A DNA stretch of 64,000 nt from contig NZ_JAHKPV010000008.1 in NCBI RefSeq assembly GCF_018860765.1, positions 1-64,000 on the forward strand, written 5' to 3'. Below are positions 23,938 through 33,134 of the stretch, piece by piece. Both the position numbers and the translations under genes were made by a program. The stretch comes from Marinobacter salexigens. Its GTDB lineage: Bacteria; Pseudomonadota; Gammaproteobacteria; Pseudomonadales; Oleiphilaceae. How positions within the stretch are numbered: the first letter of the stretch is position 1; each line of letters opens with the position of its first letter. The notes below the pieces were generated by a model that worked only from the letters and a program-made list of their open reading frames with translations, was not told where the DNA came from and searched no databases.

Positions 23938-24756
23938 ATGGCCCTTGATAATGCGCCTTTAGGCAAAACCAGTGATTACCCGGATCGCTATGATCCCTCT
24001 TTACTGTTCCCTGTGGCCCGCGATGAGAATCGTAGGCGTATTGGTCTTGAAGATGGGCGCTGGCCTTGGTTTGGTGGAGACTTATGGCAAGCATGGGAAA
24101 TTTCCTGGTTACGCCCAGACGGCGTTCCGGATCTTGCTTGGGCGGAAATCCGGTTTCCGGCAGCATCGCCCTCGATTATTGAATCCAAATCTTTGAAGCT
24201 CTATCTCAACTCCCTGAATCAGGCGGTGTTCTCATCGGCTGATCAGGTTGTTGAAACCGTGACCGGTGACTTGTCCAGCGCTTGTGGAGCCGTCGTGGAT
24301 GTGCGTTTTCTCAGTGTGGATGATTCTGCACCGGCGACCGGGCGTCCGACAGGCTACGAGTTGATTGATAACGAAGCGGTTGATGATGTGGTGTATGAGT
24401 ATGCACCGGAGTCGCTCTCCGCTTCAGGAGAAGTGGTTAGCGAGAAGTTGTGCTCGCATCTTTTGAAGAGTAATTGCCCGGTAACCGGGCAGCCCGATTG
24501 GGGTACGGTGCTGATTAGTTATACCGGGTCAGCCATTAACCGCGCAGGCTTATTACGCTATATCGTGAGCTTTCGGCAGAAGCAGGATTTTCACGAGCAT
24601 TGTGTAGAGACCTTGTTTACCGATTTGCTGAGCCGCTGTAAGCCTGAGAGTCTGACTGTATGCGCCCGTTACACCCGCCGAGGTGGTTTGGATATCAACC
24701 CTTGGCGTAGCACGGAGCCAGAAGAGCAAGCTGGGCCAAGATTGGTTCGTCAGTAA
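23938..24756 (+). CDS. queF: NADPH-dependent 7-cyano-7-deazaguanine reductase
   Basis: QueF reduces preQ0 to preQ1, the precursor inserted into tRNA by Tgt during queuosine synthesis. The 272-residue protein is the long, two-module (YqfD-like) form. The motif ESKSLKLYLNS, unique to QueF, lies near residue 82, and the catalytic Cys is in SNCPVTGQPDWG near 180, with Asp nearby. AGGAAGCTTT precedes the ATG. The pathway partners queA and tgt are at 38752-41000 in the same window but not adjacent. The stop abuts the stop of the convergent cyclase gene by one base. Confidence 0.93.
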   Translation: MALDNAPLGKTSDYPDRYDPSLLFPVARDENRRRIGLEDGRWPWFGGDLWQAWEISWLRPDGVPDLAWAEIRFPAASPSIIESKSLKLYLNSLNQAVFSSADQVVETVTGDLSSACGAVVDVRFLSVDDSAPATGRPTGYELIDNEAVDDVVYEYAPESLSASGEVVSEKLCSHLLKSNCPVTGQPDWGTVLISYTGSAINRAGLLRYIVSFRQKQDFHEHCVETLFTDLLSRCKPESLTVCARYTRRGGLDINPWRSTEPEEQAGPRLVRQ

Positions 24757-26202
24757 TTACTCGCGCACGCTGTCTTCTTCGTGCCGCAGACGTTCTGCGG
24801 CACCTTCCAATGCGGTGAGAATGCTCTGTCGCTCCTTATCTGTAATTTTTTCAGAATCCAGATACATGGCAAAGCCGCTGTGCTCGTGCTCCATAAAGCT
24901 GTGGTTGGGCCCCATATCCCTACGGAAATCCACAACTTCATAGATTGGCACGGGTTTACCGAAGCCTTTTACCGTAATTTCACCTTTGTCACGACACATG
25001 ATCCGATCTTTGATCAGTGAGAAGGTCTCGTAGGAAACGAGAATTTCACCCGGCTCCGCTAGGGATTCTAGCCGGCTGGCAAGGTTTACTTCTTTGCCGA
25101 TGATGGTGTAATCCATGCGGTTTTCAGCGCCAAAGTTGCCCACGGTGGTGTAGCCGGTGCTGATGCCCATGCGGATTTCCAGCGGCGACTTTATACCTTG
25201 GCTGCGCCACTTCTGCCGCATGATTTTCATGTGTTTGCGCATATCGATGGCCATAGACACGCAGGCGAAGGCGTCTTCGCGCTGGCCACGGCTGGTGGGG
25301 TCACCAAAGAACACCATAATGGAGTCGCCGACAAACTTATCGATGGTGCCGCCGTATTTTAGCGCTACTTCAGACATTCCGTTGAAGTAGTGGTTTAGCA
25401 ACTCGGTCAGTGCTTCCGGCTCCATTTCTTCCGAGAGTTCGGTAAAGCCTTTTATATCCGAGAAAAAGACCGCGAGCTTTTTGCGCTGCGTTTCAAGGCG
25501 CACGTCTCGCTCCCCGGTAAAAATGGATTGCCACACTTGGGGGGAGAGGTATTTCGAAAGCTTATGAGATAGCGCTATGGACTGCTCGCGCTGGTTCTGA
25601 ATTTGGGTTTTTGCCAGCATAAGGGCACGGGCCTGCTGGTGCGAATAAAATGCCGTTACACAGATGAAAACACTGGTGAATAATATCGAAAGCATGCTGG
25701 TTAGCAGCGGTGATTGATACGACTCCGCCGGGCCAAAAATGGAGTAGAAGGCCAAAATGGAAACGGCCATGAAGCCACAGCCGATCAACCATTGACGCAC
25801 CCCGCCGATGATCAGGCTGGTAAAGGTGAGCATGAGCGCGACCATGGAAGAAGGAATCGCCACTAGACCGATGCAGCCGATGAAGCCGCCCCCGATAATG
25901 CAGTCAGTTGTTAACATCTTCTGGCGGATACGGGGAGAATTTCTTAGAAAAGTGCGTCGGGTGAGCATGTGTGCGATGTGCGGCCAAATAAGTGCCGCAG
26001 CAACCAGCCAAATATTCCATTGCTGGAAAACACCCTGCCAAACACCTGCCGTAATAGTGGCGGCGGAAGCCGCATACGCGAGAATACGCCCGCTGTAGTC
26101 GGGCATTGGGGGAATGGCGACAGGCCTGTTCGGGGCGTCGGATGCCAGAGACTTCCCCAGACCATTGCTAGCATTGCGAAGATCTGCCGGAGCACCCATC
26201 AT
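24757..26202 (-). CDS. cyaB: Class III adenylate cyclase with MASE2-like membrane domain
   Basis: A 481-residue protein. The N-terminal 200 residues hold about six hydrophobic segments and resemble the MASE2 sensor domain of Pseudomonas CyaB. The C-terminal cyclase domain starts near 235: FFSDIKGFTELSEEM with the first metal Asp, IDKFVGDSIMVFFGDP with the second, and RMGISTGYTTVGNFG. The motif MDYTIIGKEVNLASRLES completes a class III site. It makes cAMP, probably for Vfr-type regulation of motility and type IV pili. The start is the first of two adjacent Met codons, without a clear ribosome site. Confidence 0.88.
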   Translation of the reverse strand: MMGAPADLRNASNGLGKSLASDAPNRPVAIPPMPDYSGRILAYAASAATITAGVWQGVFQQWNIWLVAAALIWPHIAHMLTRRTFLRNSPRIRQKMLTTDCIIGGGFIGCIGLVAIPSSMVALMLTFTSLIIGGVRQWLIGCGFMAVSILAFYSIFGPAESYQSPLLTSMLSILFTSVFICVTAFYSHQQARALMLAKTQIQNQREQSIALSHKLSKYLSPQVWQSIFTGERDVRLETQRKKLAVFFSDIKGFTELSEEMEPEALTELLNHYFNGMSEVALKYGGTIDKFVGDSIMVFFGDPTSRGQREDAFACVSMAIDMRKHMKIMRQKWRSQGIKSPLEIRMGISTGYTTVGNFGAENRMDYTIIGKEVNLASRLESLAEPGEILVSYETFSLIKDRIMCRDKGEITVKGFGKPVPIYEVVDFRRDMGPNHSFMEHEHSGFAMYLDSEKITDKERQSILTALEGAAERLRHEEDSVRE

Positions 26203-26373
26203 GTACGCTGATCACTCATGGCGCTGAAACCGTATCGTTTATAGGTCATAAAGAAAGTATGTTAAAAACTACTGCGTGATAGTACGACTAAAGGTTACCA
26301 GTATTACGTATAACCCACAATTCACAGATCTGGTTTTGATGATATCTGACCAGTATTCGGTTACCGGAAATGA

Positions 26374-26937
26374 ATGTTTATGAGTTCAGTCACTGACTTT
26401 TTGCTCAATAGGGCATCTGAGCCACGGCTGGAGGCGCCAGCCCCCTCTATTTCAGCGCTTGATAGGGCTTTTGCCTGTGCCGCGCGCGCCCCAGACCATG
26501 CGCTATTGCGGCCTTGGCGTTATCTGGTTATCGCGGGGGACGACCTGAAAGCGCTCGGCGATCTGTTTGCCGCTGCCTATTCTGACAATATTGATGATGC
26601 AAAGCGGGAGAAAATGCATAAAAAGGCCATGCGTGCACCAATGGTCATTGTTGGTATCGCCTCTCCCAAAAAACATCCCAAGGTGCCGGAAGTTGAGCAG
26701 GTGCTTTCTGCCGGGGCAAGCCTGAGTTTCTTGGCATTGGCGCTGCAAGACGCGGGTTATGGCGTTATGTGGCGTACGGGAGGCATGGCATATAATCCGG
26801 TGGTTCTTCAGGGCTTTGGCCTTGAAAAAGGCGAATCCATCATCGGCTTTCTTTACACAGGCACGGTGTCCTCTGCTAAACCTGCGGTTCCCAGACCCGA
26901 ACTTTCGGAATTTGTTGCGCATTGGCCGATAAAATGA
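26374..26937 (+). CDS. Nitroreductase, YdjA-type
   Basis: A 187-residue FMN-dependent nitroreductase-family protein, short like E. coli YdjA. Typical blocks are RAFACAARAPDHALLRPWRYLVI (phosphate/FMN contacts near residue 30-50), MVIVGIASPKKHPKVPEVEQVLSAG and GYGVMWRTGGMAYNPVV. The natural substrate is unknown; electrons would come from NAD(P)H. Two ATG codons (26374 and 26380) are possible starts. It is a single gene between the cyclase gene and the flagellar block. Confidence 0.85.
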   Translation: MFMSSVTDFLLNRASEPRLEAPAPSISALDRAFACAARAPDHALLRPWRYLVIAGDDLKALGDLFAAAYSDNIDDAKREKMHKKAMRAPMVIVGIASPKKHPKVPEVEQVLSAGASLSFLALALQDAGYGVMWRTGGMAYNPVVLQGFGLEKGESIIGFLYTGTVSSAKPAVPRPELSEFVAHWPIK

Positions 26938-27076
26938 TCCCGGGTGTTTCCCTCACTAATCGGGTGGGGGAAACAGCTTGCCGCTTTCACCGAAATTTGC
27001 CGTTACCCTTCTGCCTTTTCTACCTTTTCCTTCTCGAAACCCTCTACAACGCCCTAAGTTAAAGGGCTTTCGAATT

Positions 27077-27094
27077 CTGGCATTAGCATTGCTT
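27077..27094 (+). promoter_or_regulatory. Sigma-54 promoter of flgBCDE
   Basis: CTGGCATTAGCATTGCTT has the GG and GC dinucleotides with exactly ten bases between them (TGGCA-N-TTGC), the sigma-54 pattern. It lies about 65 bases upstream of the flgB start, which fits FleQ/FleR-controlled flagellar operons. Confidence 0.75.
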
Positions 27095-27158
27095 TAGTTC
27101 TGCCATAGAACGAAACCGGCAAGGTCTTTACCGCTGGTAACAGGATTTCGGAGGTTGT

Positions 27159-27557
27159 ATGGCGATCACTTTTGATAATGCTCTTGGTATTCACCAGCAT
27201 GCACTGGAAGCCAGAGTAAAGCGCGCTGAAGTTCTGGCGAACAATTTGGCCAACGCCGACACGCCGGGTTTTAAAGCCCGGGATCTGGACTTTCAGGCCA
27301 TGATGCAAAAGGCGCAGGACAACATGAGTGGTTTTGGCATGGAGAAAACCCACTCCGCCCACATGGATGCCTCCGGCGGTGCCGCAGATTCAGATTTGCT
27401 GTACCGAGTCCCGAACCAGCCTTCCGTGGATGGTAATACGGTCGATGCTCAAGCAGAGCAGACCCGGTTCATGCGTAATGCGATGGATTACCAGGCCAGT
27501 TTTCAGTTTCTAAATGGCAAGTTTACTGGGCTGTCTAAAGCCCTGAAAGGCGAGTAA
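27159..27557 (+). CDS. flgB: Flagellar basal-body rod protein FlgB
   Basis: A 132-residue proximal rod subunit. The N-terminal motif ARVKRAEVLANNLANADTPGFKARD is the rod/hook signature, and the C-terminus FMRNAMDYQASFQFLNGKFTGL is typical. It is exported by the flagellar type III apparatus and assembles with FlgC, FlgF and FlgG. GGAGG precedes the ATG. First gene of the flgBCDE operon. Confidence 0.95.
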   Translation: MAITFDNALGIHQHALEARVKRAEVLANNLANADTPGFKARDLDFQAMMQKAQDNMSGFGMEKTHSAHMDASGGAADSDLLYRVPNQPSVDGNTVDAQAEQTRFMRNAMDYQASFQFLNGKFTGLSKALKGE

Positions 27558-27591
27558 GCCGCCGTTTCCCGATTAGCGAAGGAGAGACATC

Positions 27592-28041
27592 ATGTCACTT
27601 GGCAGCATTTTTGATATCGCCGGTTCCGGCATGACAGCGCAATCGCTGCGGCTGAATACTACCGCCTCTAACATTGCAAACGCTGAAACGGCGAGCTCTA
27701 GCACGGACACTACATACCGCGCACGCAAGCCCGTTTTCTCAGCAATCCAGCAATCCATGATGAACCCGGCACAACAAGGCTTCGGCACAGAAATGTCGGA
27801 CAATGCCAGCGCGGGGGTTCGTGTAGAGGGCATTGTTGAAAGCGATGCAGAGCTGCAGATGCGCTACGAACCCGATCATCCAGCGGCTAATGAAGACGGC
27901 TATGTTTATTACCCCAATGTAAATGTAGTGGAAGAGATGGCTGACATGATGTCTTCCTCAAGAAGTTTTCAGATGAACGTGGATATTATGAACACGGCTA
28001 AATCCATGATGCAGCGCATCCTGACACTTGGTCAGCAGTAA
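27592..28041 (+). CDS. flgC: Flagellar basal-body rod protein FlgC
   Basis: A 149-residue proximal rod subunit. It opens with FDIAGSGMTAQSLRLNTTASNIANAET, the rod signature, and ends with SRSFQMNVDIMNTAKSMMQRILTLGQ. It follows flgB by 34 bases with GGAGAG upstream of its ATG. Confidence 0.95.
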   Translation: MSLGSIFDIAGSGMTAQSLRLNTTASNIANAETASSSTDTTYRARKPVFSAIQQSMMNPAQQGFGTEMSDNASAGVRVEGIVESDAELQMRYEPDHPAANEDGYVYYPNVNVVEEMADMMSSSRSFQMNVDIMNTAKSMMQRILTLGQQ

Positions 28042-28059
28042 CGGGGCGGGGACTGAACC

Positions 28060-28737
28060 ATGAGTGCAATTAACGCAACAGAAGCCTCTGACGTACTGGG
28101 GCAATACCGAGCCCAGCAACAGGATGGCGCTAGCGGCCAAAGTGAGCTTGGCAAGAACGAGTTCATGGAGCTGATGCTGGCACAGCTGAAAAATCAGAAT
28201 CCTCTGGAGCCTCAGGACAACGGCGAGTTTATCTCCCAGCTGGCGCAGTTCAGTTCTCTGGAAGAAATGCAGAAGCTTTCGGGGACTGTGGATGACGTGG
28301 TAGGGCAGTTTCGCTCCACGCAAGCACTTCAGGCCTCGGCCATGGTGGGTAAGACGGTTCTTGCGCCTTCTGAAGTTGGCATTCTCGGTGCCGAGGGCGA
28401 AATATCCGGCAATATTGAAGTGCCTGCGTCCACTGGCGGAGTGCGCTTGTCTGTAATGAGTTCTGGTGGTGAGCTGGTGCGGCAGATCGATCTAGGCAGC
28501 AGTTCTGCTGGTGTTAAGTCGTTCAGTTGGGACGGAAAAGATGGTAACGGCAATAGCTTGCCGGCTGGGCCCTACCGAATTGTGGCTGAGGGTTCCTATC
28601 CCGACGGTAGCGTGCAGTTGCCCACTCTCGTCAGCGCCAATGTAGACAGTGTGTCATTGGGCAATGGCGGATCCGTAACGCTGAACTTGGCAGGCATGGG
28701 CTCCATTGCGCTGTCGGATGTTAAACAAATTAATTAA
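28060..28737 (+). CDS. flgD: Flagellar hook assembly scaffold FlgD
   Basis: A 225-residue hook-cap protein that guides FlgE polymerisation and is later discarded. The N-terminal LGKNEFMELMLAQLKNQNPLEPQDNGEFISQLAQFSSLEEM is the FlgD signature. The C-terminal half carries the FLG/FN3-like domains (KSFSWDGKDGNGNSLPAGPY). Third gene of the operon. Confidence 0.95.
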   Translation: MSAINATEASDVLGQYRAQQQDGASGQSELGKNEFMELMLAQLKNQNPLEPQDNGEFISQLAQFSSLEEMQKLSGTVDDVVGQFRSTQALQASAMVGKTVLAPSEVGILGAEGEISGNIEVPASTGGVRLSVMSSGGELVRQIDLGSSSAGVKSFSWDGKDGNGNSLPAGPYRIVAEGSYPDGSVQLPTLVSANVDSVSLGNGGSVTLNLAGMGSIALSDVKQIN

Positions 28738-28763
28738 TACCGGTGTCATACCAGAGGTGATTT

Positions 28764-30665
28764 ATGGCTTTTAATACGGGGCTTAGTGGCTTAAGGGCGG
28801 CAGCGGTAGATCTGGACGTAACCGGCAACAATATTGCCAACGCCAGCACGGTTGGGTTCAAGGGCAGCCGAGTACAGTTCGGTGACTTGTACGCAAGCGG
28901 GTTTTTGAGTGGAGGTTCCAATCCGATTGGCGACGGGGTAAATGTTCAGAACATAGAGCAGTCGTTCAGCCAGGGAAATGTCAGTTTTACCGATAATGGC
29001 TTGGATATGGCCATACAAGGCGATGGTTTTTTTATTTTGAACAACGGCGGCGAAACCCGATATTCACGGGCGGGCCAGTTCACTATTGATAAAGACGGCT
29101 TTGTGATAAATAACCAGTCTATGCGTGTGCAGGGTTACACTGCAGATGATGACGGCAACCTTTCTGGTGTTCGTGGGGATCTTGAAATTGCTACCGATAA
29201 TTTGGCACCGCGCCGCACCACGAACTTAAGCTCTGACTTGAACCTAGATTCGCGCGAGTTCGTGCTGGAATCTCGAGTGCGCGATTTCGCGTCTTTGGGG
29301 TTCTCAACTATTAATGGTGAAGAATTTGAGGTTGAGTACGCCAACGGAGACCCTGCAACTCCTGTACAGCTATACGACGTAGACAACTTAGGGGCTCAGG
29401 TTCCGTTTACTCGTGCTAGTCAAATCGTGAATAGAATCGATGCTATATCGGGTTTGAGTGCTTCGGCGACGACCACGGCATCGGTGCCTATCACCGATGC
29501 CGTGGTCGCAGCGCCCGGTTTTACGTTTTCTATTGAGATCAACGGCAGCCCACTAAACGTTGACCCCACCAACCTCTCTACTATTCAAGATCTGAGTGAT
29601 GCAATCAACCGCTCTGATAACACGTCGATATCGGCTGCGATTGTCGATGATGGTACAGGCACAGACGAACTGCGGATTATTCACAATCAAGGTGAAAATC
29701 TCAGCGTTGTCGTTAACGGTGGCGCCCCAATAACTGCAGAAGGCTCCATTGAAGTGACTGCTGACCGAACTGTTACCGGAATCAACGGAACGGGTGGGCC
29801 GGGTACCAATCTGGCGGATGAGTTCGCGGTTTCGCCTGTACGAATCACTAACGCATTTAACCCGCTTGATCAACGAACCTACAACCACGCCACGTCCACT
29901 TCGATTTTTGACAGCTTAGGTAATTCCCATGAGCTGACTCAGTTTTTCGTTAAAGCGCCTTCCCCGGGAGATGGCGTTGGCGTGAGCGAGTGGTCTGTGT
30001 ATTTGCAAATCGACGGTGAACTGGTCGCAGGCACCGATGTCACTCCCTATACTGCGAGGTTTGACCAAGATGGTGTTTTGCAATCCGTCGACGGCGATGC
30101 GAACGGGGAAATTCTGGTAACAGACTGGGTTCCGAGAGATGCAGATGGCGAGCCTAACGGTGCAGACGGCCCGCCGCTTCCTGGTGAGACCGTTGTCACA
30201 CCTATACCAGAGCCACCCACTACGTCAGCTTTTGTGTTGAACCTTGGGGACACTACCCAATATGGCGCAACCTTCGGGGTGAATGACCAGCGCCAGAATG
30301 GCTATACCACCGGGCGATTGTCGGGTCTTGATGTGTCGAATGAAGGGATACTGTTTGCCCGGTACACGAATGGCCAGTCTAAAGCCTTGGGGCAGGTAGC
30401 CTTGGCTGCGTTTAACAACACAAACGGATTGTCGCCTGTGGGAGATACCAGTTGGGTAGAAACCTTTGAATCCGGGCAGCCTATTATTGGTCAGCCGGAC
30501 ACCGGAACTCTTGGTAGTATCAAGTCAAGTTCGGTGGAGGAGTCCAACGTGGATCTTTCCGCCCAGCTGGTAAACCTGATCATTGCCCAGCGCAACTATC
30601 AGGCTAACGCGAAAACTATCGAAACGTCCGATGCGGTCACCCAAACCATCATTAACCTCCGCTAA
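28764..30665 (+). CDS. flgE: Flagellar hook protein FlgE, long form
   Basis: The hook subunit. At 633 residues it is clearly longer than the usual 400-470. Conserved ends are GLSGLRAAAVDLDVTGNNIANASTVGFKGSR and VDLSAQLVNLIIAQRNYQANAKTIETSDAVTQTIINLR. The extra length sits mainly in the surface-exposed middle. Residues about 250-350 (FTFSIEINGSPLNVDPTN, then IQDLSDAINRS and ELRIIHNQGE) resemble the flagellin hook IN motif of FliD and flagellins. A perfect 17-bp inverted repeat lies in the DNA at the edge of that segment. Last gene of flgBCDE. Confidence 0.93.
   Translation: MAFNTGLSGLRAAAVDLDVTGNNIANASTVGFKGSRVQFGDLYASGFLSGGSNPIGDGVNVQNIEQSFSQGNVSFTDNGLDMAIQGDGFFILNNGGETRYSRAGQFTIDKDGFVINNQSMRVQGYTADDDGNLSGVRGDLEIATDNLAPRRTTNLSSDLNLDSREFVLESRVRDFASLGFSTINGEEFEVEYANGDPATPVQLYDVDNLGAQVPFTRASQIVNRIDAISGLSASATTTASVPITDAVVAAPGFTFSIEINGSPLNVDPTNLSTIQDLSDAINRSDNTSISAAIVDDGTGTDELRIIHNQGENLSVVVNGGAPITAEGSIEVTADRTVTGINGTGGPGTNLADEFAVSPVRITNAFNPLDQRTYNHATSTSIFDSLGNSHELTQFFVKAPSPGDGVGVSEWSVYLQIDGELVAGTDVTPYTARFDQDGVLQSVDGDANGEILVTDWVPRDADGEPNGADGPPLPGETVVTPIPEPPTTSAFVLNLGDTTQYGATFGVNDQRQNGYTTGRLSGLDVSNEGILFARYTNGQSKALGQVALAAFNNTNGLSPVGDTSWVETFESGQPIIGQPDTGTLGSIKSSSVEESNVDLSAQLVNLIIAQRNYQANAKTIETSDAVTQTIINLR
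29470..29508. repeat. Perfect 17-bp inverted repeat inside flgE
   Basis: CGACCACGGCATCGGTG (29470-29486) is followed by the five-base loop CCTAT and its exact reverse complement (29492-29508). It encodes residues about 236-249 of FlgE, just before the IN-motif-like insertion. No T run follows, so it is not a terminator. Confidence 0.9.
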
Positions 30666-30683
30666 ACGACTTTAATGTAACTG

Positions 30684-30700
30684 TGGCATGACTCCTGCTT
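30684..30700 (+). promoter_or_regulatory. Sigma-54 promoter of flgFGHIJKL
   Basis: TGGCATGACTCCTGCTT has GG and GC ten bases apart and matches the sigma-54 -24/-12 pattern. It lies in the 86-base gap between flgE and flgF, which splits the block into two operons as in Pseudomonas. Confidence 0.75.
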
Positions 30701-30751
30701 GAACTATGGAAGAGCACTGGAAACAGTCAAAATTCCGGCAGGAGTTTTCCC

Positions 30752-31504
30752 ATGGACAAAGCACTTTATATAGGTATGTCGGGCGCCAAGCAGAATATGC
30801 TGTCGCAGCGCGCCCACGCCAACAATCTGGCTAACGTAAACACCACAGGCTTCAAAAAGGACTTTGCCCAAGCCCGCAGCATGCCTGTGTTCGGCGAGCA
30901 CCATCCTACCCGTGCTTACGCCATGGCAGAGCGCCCCGGTACTGATCTCTCCGCAGGGGCGTTGATGCAAACCGACCGGAAGATGGATGTCGCAATAGAG
31001 GGCGACGGCTGGCTGGCTATTCAGAACAACCTTGGCGAAGAAGTATTTACCCGCTCCGGAAGTATGCAAATTGATGTGAATGGTTTGATGCGCCTTGCCA
31101 GCGGCGAGATGGTGCTGGGTAATGGCGGCCCGGTTGCGCTTCCCCCCTTTGATAATCTCCAGATTGGTGCCGATGGCACTGTTTCAATTGTTCCAGCTGG
31201 CGGTCCGCCAGACCAGTTAGTGGAAGTGGATCGACTAAAGCTGGTGAACCCGCCGCCGGAAGCGCTTGAGAAAGGTTTGGATGGCTTTATTCGCCGCAAG
31301 CCCGATCAGGCTATCGACGGCGAAGAACCAGTAGATGCTGCCTTGCGCGTGGCTTCCGGCTTCCTTGAAAGCTCGAACGTAAATGCTGTGGAAGAGATGG
31401 TGTCTAACCTCCAGTTGTCCCGCCAGTACGAGATGCAAGTGAAGGTTATGCGCACGGCAAACGAGAATTCCGAGGCGGCGGCACGGCTGTTGCAGAACCT
31501 CTGA
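30752..31504 (+). CDS. flgF: Flagellar basal-body rod protein FlgF
   Basis: A 250-residue proximal rod subunit. N-terminal IGMSGAKQNMLSQRAHANNLANVNTTGFK and C-terminal NVNAVEEMVSNLQLSRQYEMQVKVMRTANEN are typical of FlgF. AGGAG is present upstream. First gene of the second flagellar operon, under the sigma-54 promoter at 30684. Confidence 0.94.
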   Translation: MDKALYIGMSGAKQNMLSQRAHANNLANVNTTGFKKDFAQARSMPVFGEHHPTRAYAMAERPGTDLSAGALMQTDRKMDVAIEGDGWLAIQNNLGEEVFTRSGSMQIDVNGLMRLASGEMVLGNGGPVALPPFDNLQIGADGTVSIVPAGGPPDQLVEVDRLKLVNPPPEALEKGLDGFIRRKPDQAIDGEEPVDAALRVASGFLESSNVNAVEEMVSNLQLSRQYEMQVKVMRTANENSEAAARLLQNL

Positions 31505-31584
31505 TAACTATTGAAAACAAAGCCGACCCGGCTAGAAGCGGCAAACATTCGCCGCTCGCAAGGTAACGGCAAGGAGTAATAACG

Positions 31585-32373
31585 ATGCATCCGGCTCTTT
31601 GGGTAAGTAAGACAGGGCTTAGCGCTCAGGACACCAATATGTCCACCATCTCCAACAACTTGGCCAATGTGAACACCACAGGCTTTAAACGGGACCGGGC
31701 GGTGTTTCAGGATCTGCTGTACCAAATCAACCGACAGCCTGGTGGTTTGAACACACAAAATTCCGAACTACCTTCCGGTTTGCAGTTAGGTACCGGCGTA
31801 CGTGTGGTTGGTACGGCGAAGCAGTTTGGTCAAGGCAACCTTCAGATTACCGAGCAGCCTCTTGATTTGGCGGTAAGTGGGCGCGGTTTTCTGCAAATTG
31901 AGCTTCCAGACGGACAAACAGCCTACACCCGGGATGGTCAATTCCAACTCAACGCTGATGGCGACGTTGTTACACCGGACGGTTATGCGCTTCAGCCAAA
32001 TATTAATATTCCTGATAACGCTACAACAGTAACTATTGGCAAGGATGGCACAGTTTCGGCCATTACAGACGATCAAGCGGCCCCTATCAATCTTGGCCAA
32101 ATTACATTGGTGAATTTTGTTAACCCTCAAGGTTTGCAGGCCATCGGTAATAACCTGTTCAAAGAAACCAATGCAAGCGGTGATCCAGCTGAGGGGGAGC
32201 CCGGGTTGGCCGGATTGGGTTCTTTGGAGCAAGGCATGATCGAATCATCCAACGTGGAAGTTGTTGAAGAGCTAGTGAACATGATTACCACCCAGCGCGC
32301 TTACGAGATGAACTCGAAAGTGGTTTCTACCACCGACCAAATGCTCCAGTTTATTACGCAGAACATCGGCTAA
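31585..32373 (+). CDS. flgG: Flagellar distal rod protein FlgG
   Basis: A 262-residue distal rod subunit, the usual length. The opening MHPALWVSKTGLSAQDTNMS and signature NNLANVNTTGFKRDRAVFQDLLYQ are diagnostic, as is the ending MITTQRAYEMNSKVVSTTDQMLQFITQNIG. AAGGAG lies upstream of the ATG. Confidence 0.96.
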   Translation: MHPALWVSKTGLSAQDTNMSTISNNLANVNTTGFKRDRAVFQDLLYQINRQPGGLNTQNSELPSGLQLGTGVRVVGTAKQFGQGNLQITEQPLDLAVSGRGFLQIELPDGQTAYTRDGQFQLNADGDVVTPDGYALQPNINIPDNATTVTIGKDGTVSAITDDQAAPINLGQITLVNFVNPQGLQAIGNNLFKETNASGDPAEGEPGLAGLGSLEQGMIESSNVEVVEELVNMITTQRAYEMNSKVVSTTDQMLQFITQNIG

Positions 32374-32432
32374 CCCCATGAAATCTCGGGTTTGTAATTG
32401 TGCGTGAGAGTAAGAATGTGAGGGGAGAACTC

Positions 32433-33134
32433 ATGAAACCGACTACATCAACGTGGTTAACCAGATCGACAGGAACCCTTCTGTTGGTTTGGTTGCTGGT
32501 CCTGTTACAGGGATGTACGGCCATGAGCCGGCCTCGGGCCGAGCCTAACGATCCCGCATACGCCCCCGTTCGCGCTCAGGCAATGATGCAGCGTGATCCG
32601 GAATCTGGCGCTATTTACCAAAGTTCGCGAAACTACAATTTTTACGGCGATACCGTCGCTTTGAATATTGGTGATGTGCTGACGGTCACTCTTGACGAGT
32701 CAACTCGTGCTAGTAAAAACGCAGAAACCAGCGTTACCAAGGACAATGAAATTTCCTTGCCGGAACCCAACATTCTGGGCAAGAACAATATCGGCATCGC
32801 GACATCCCTGAGTCAGGAGCGGGATTTTGGCGGCAAAGCCGAAGCCGACCAGAGCAATAGTCTGGCGGGTAGTATCACAGTGACGGTTATAGAGGTGTTG
32901 CCCAATGGTGTTCTTCGGGTGCGCGGCGAGAAATGGATTTCTCTAACTAACGGTGATGAGTACGTACGCCTGAGCGGCCTTGTGCGCCCTCAGGATATCG
33001 ACCCGGGCAATGTTGTCGCTTCCAGTCGCATAGCAGATGCGCGCATAGCCTACGGCGGCACAGGTGATTTTGATCAGGCGAATCAGATGGGCTGGTTGGC
33101 CCGCTTCTTTAATAGCGAGTGGTGGCCCCTATGA
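32433..33134 (+). CDS. flgH: Flagellar L-ring lipoprotein FlgH
   Basis: A 233-residue outer-membrane lipoprotein forming the L ring. The signal peptide ends in lipobox LLQGC. Later blocks GSIYQ-like [33 protein letters not shown] and the C-terminal MGWLARFFN match FlgH. The ATG at 32433 with AGGGGAG upstream is chosen over the longer frame. Its TGA overlaps the flgI start (ATGA). Confidence 0.94.
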   Translation: MKPTTSTWLTRSTGTLLLVWLLVLLQGCTAMSRPRAEPNDPAYAPVRAQAMMQRDPESGAIYQSSRNYNFYGDTVALNIGDVLTVTLDESTRASKNAETSVTKDNEISLPEPNILGKNNIGIATSLSQERDFGGKAEADQSNSLAGSITVTVIEVLPNGVLRVRGEKWISLTNGDEYVRLSGLVRPQDIDPGNVVASSRIADARIAYGGTGDFDQANQMGWLARFFNSEWWPL

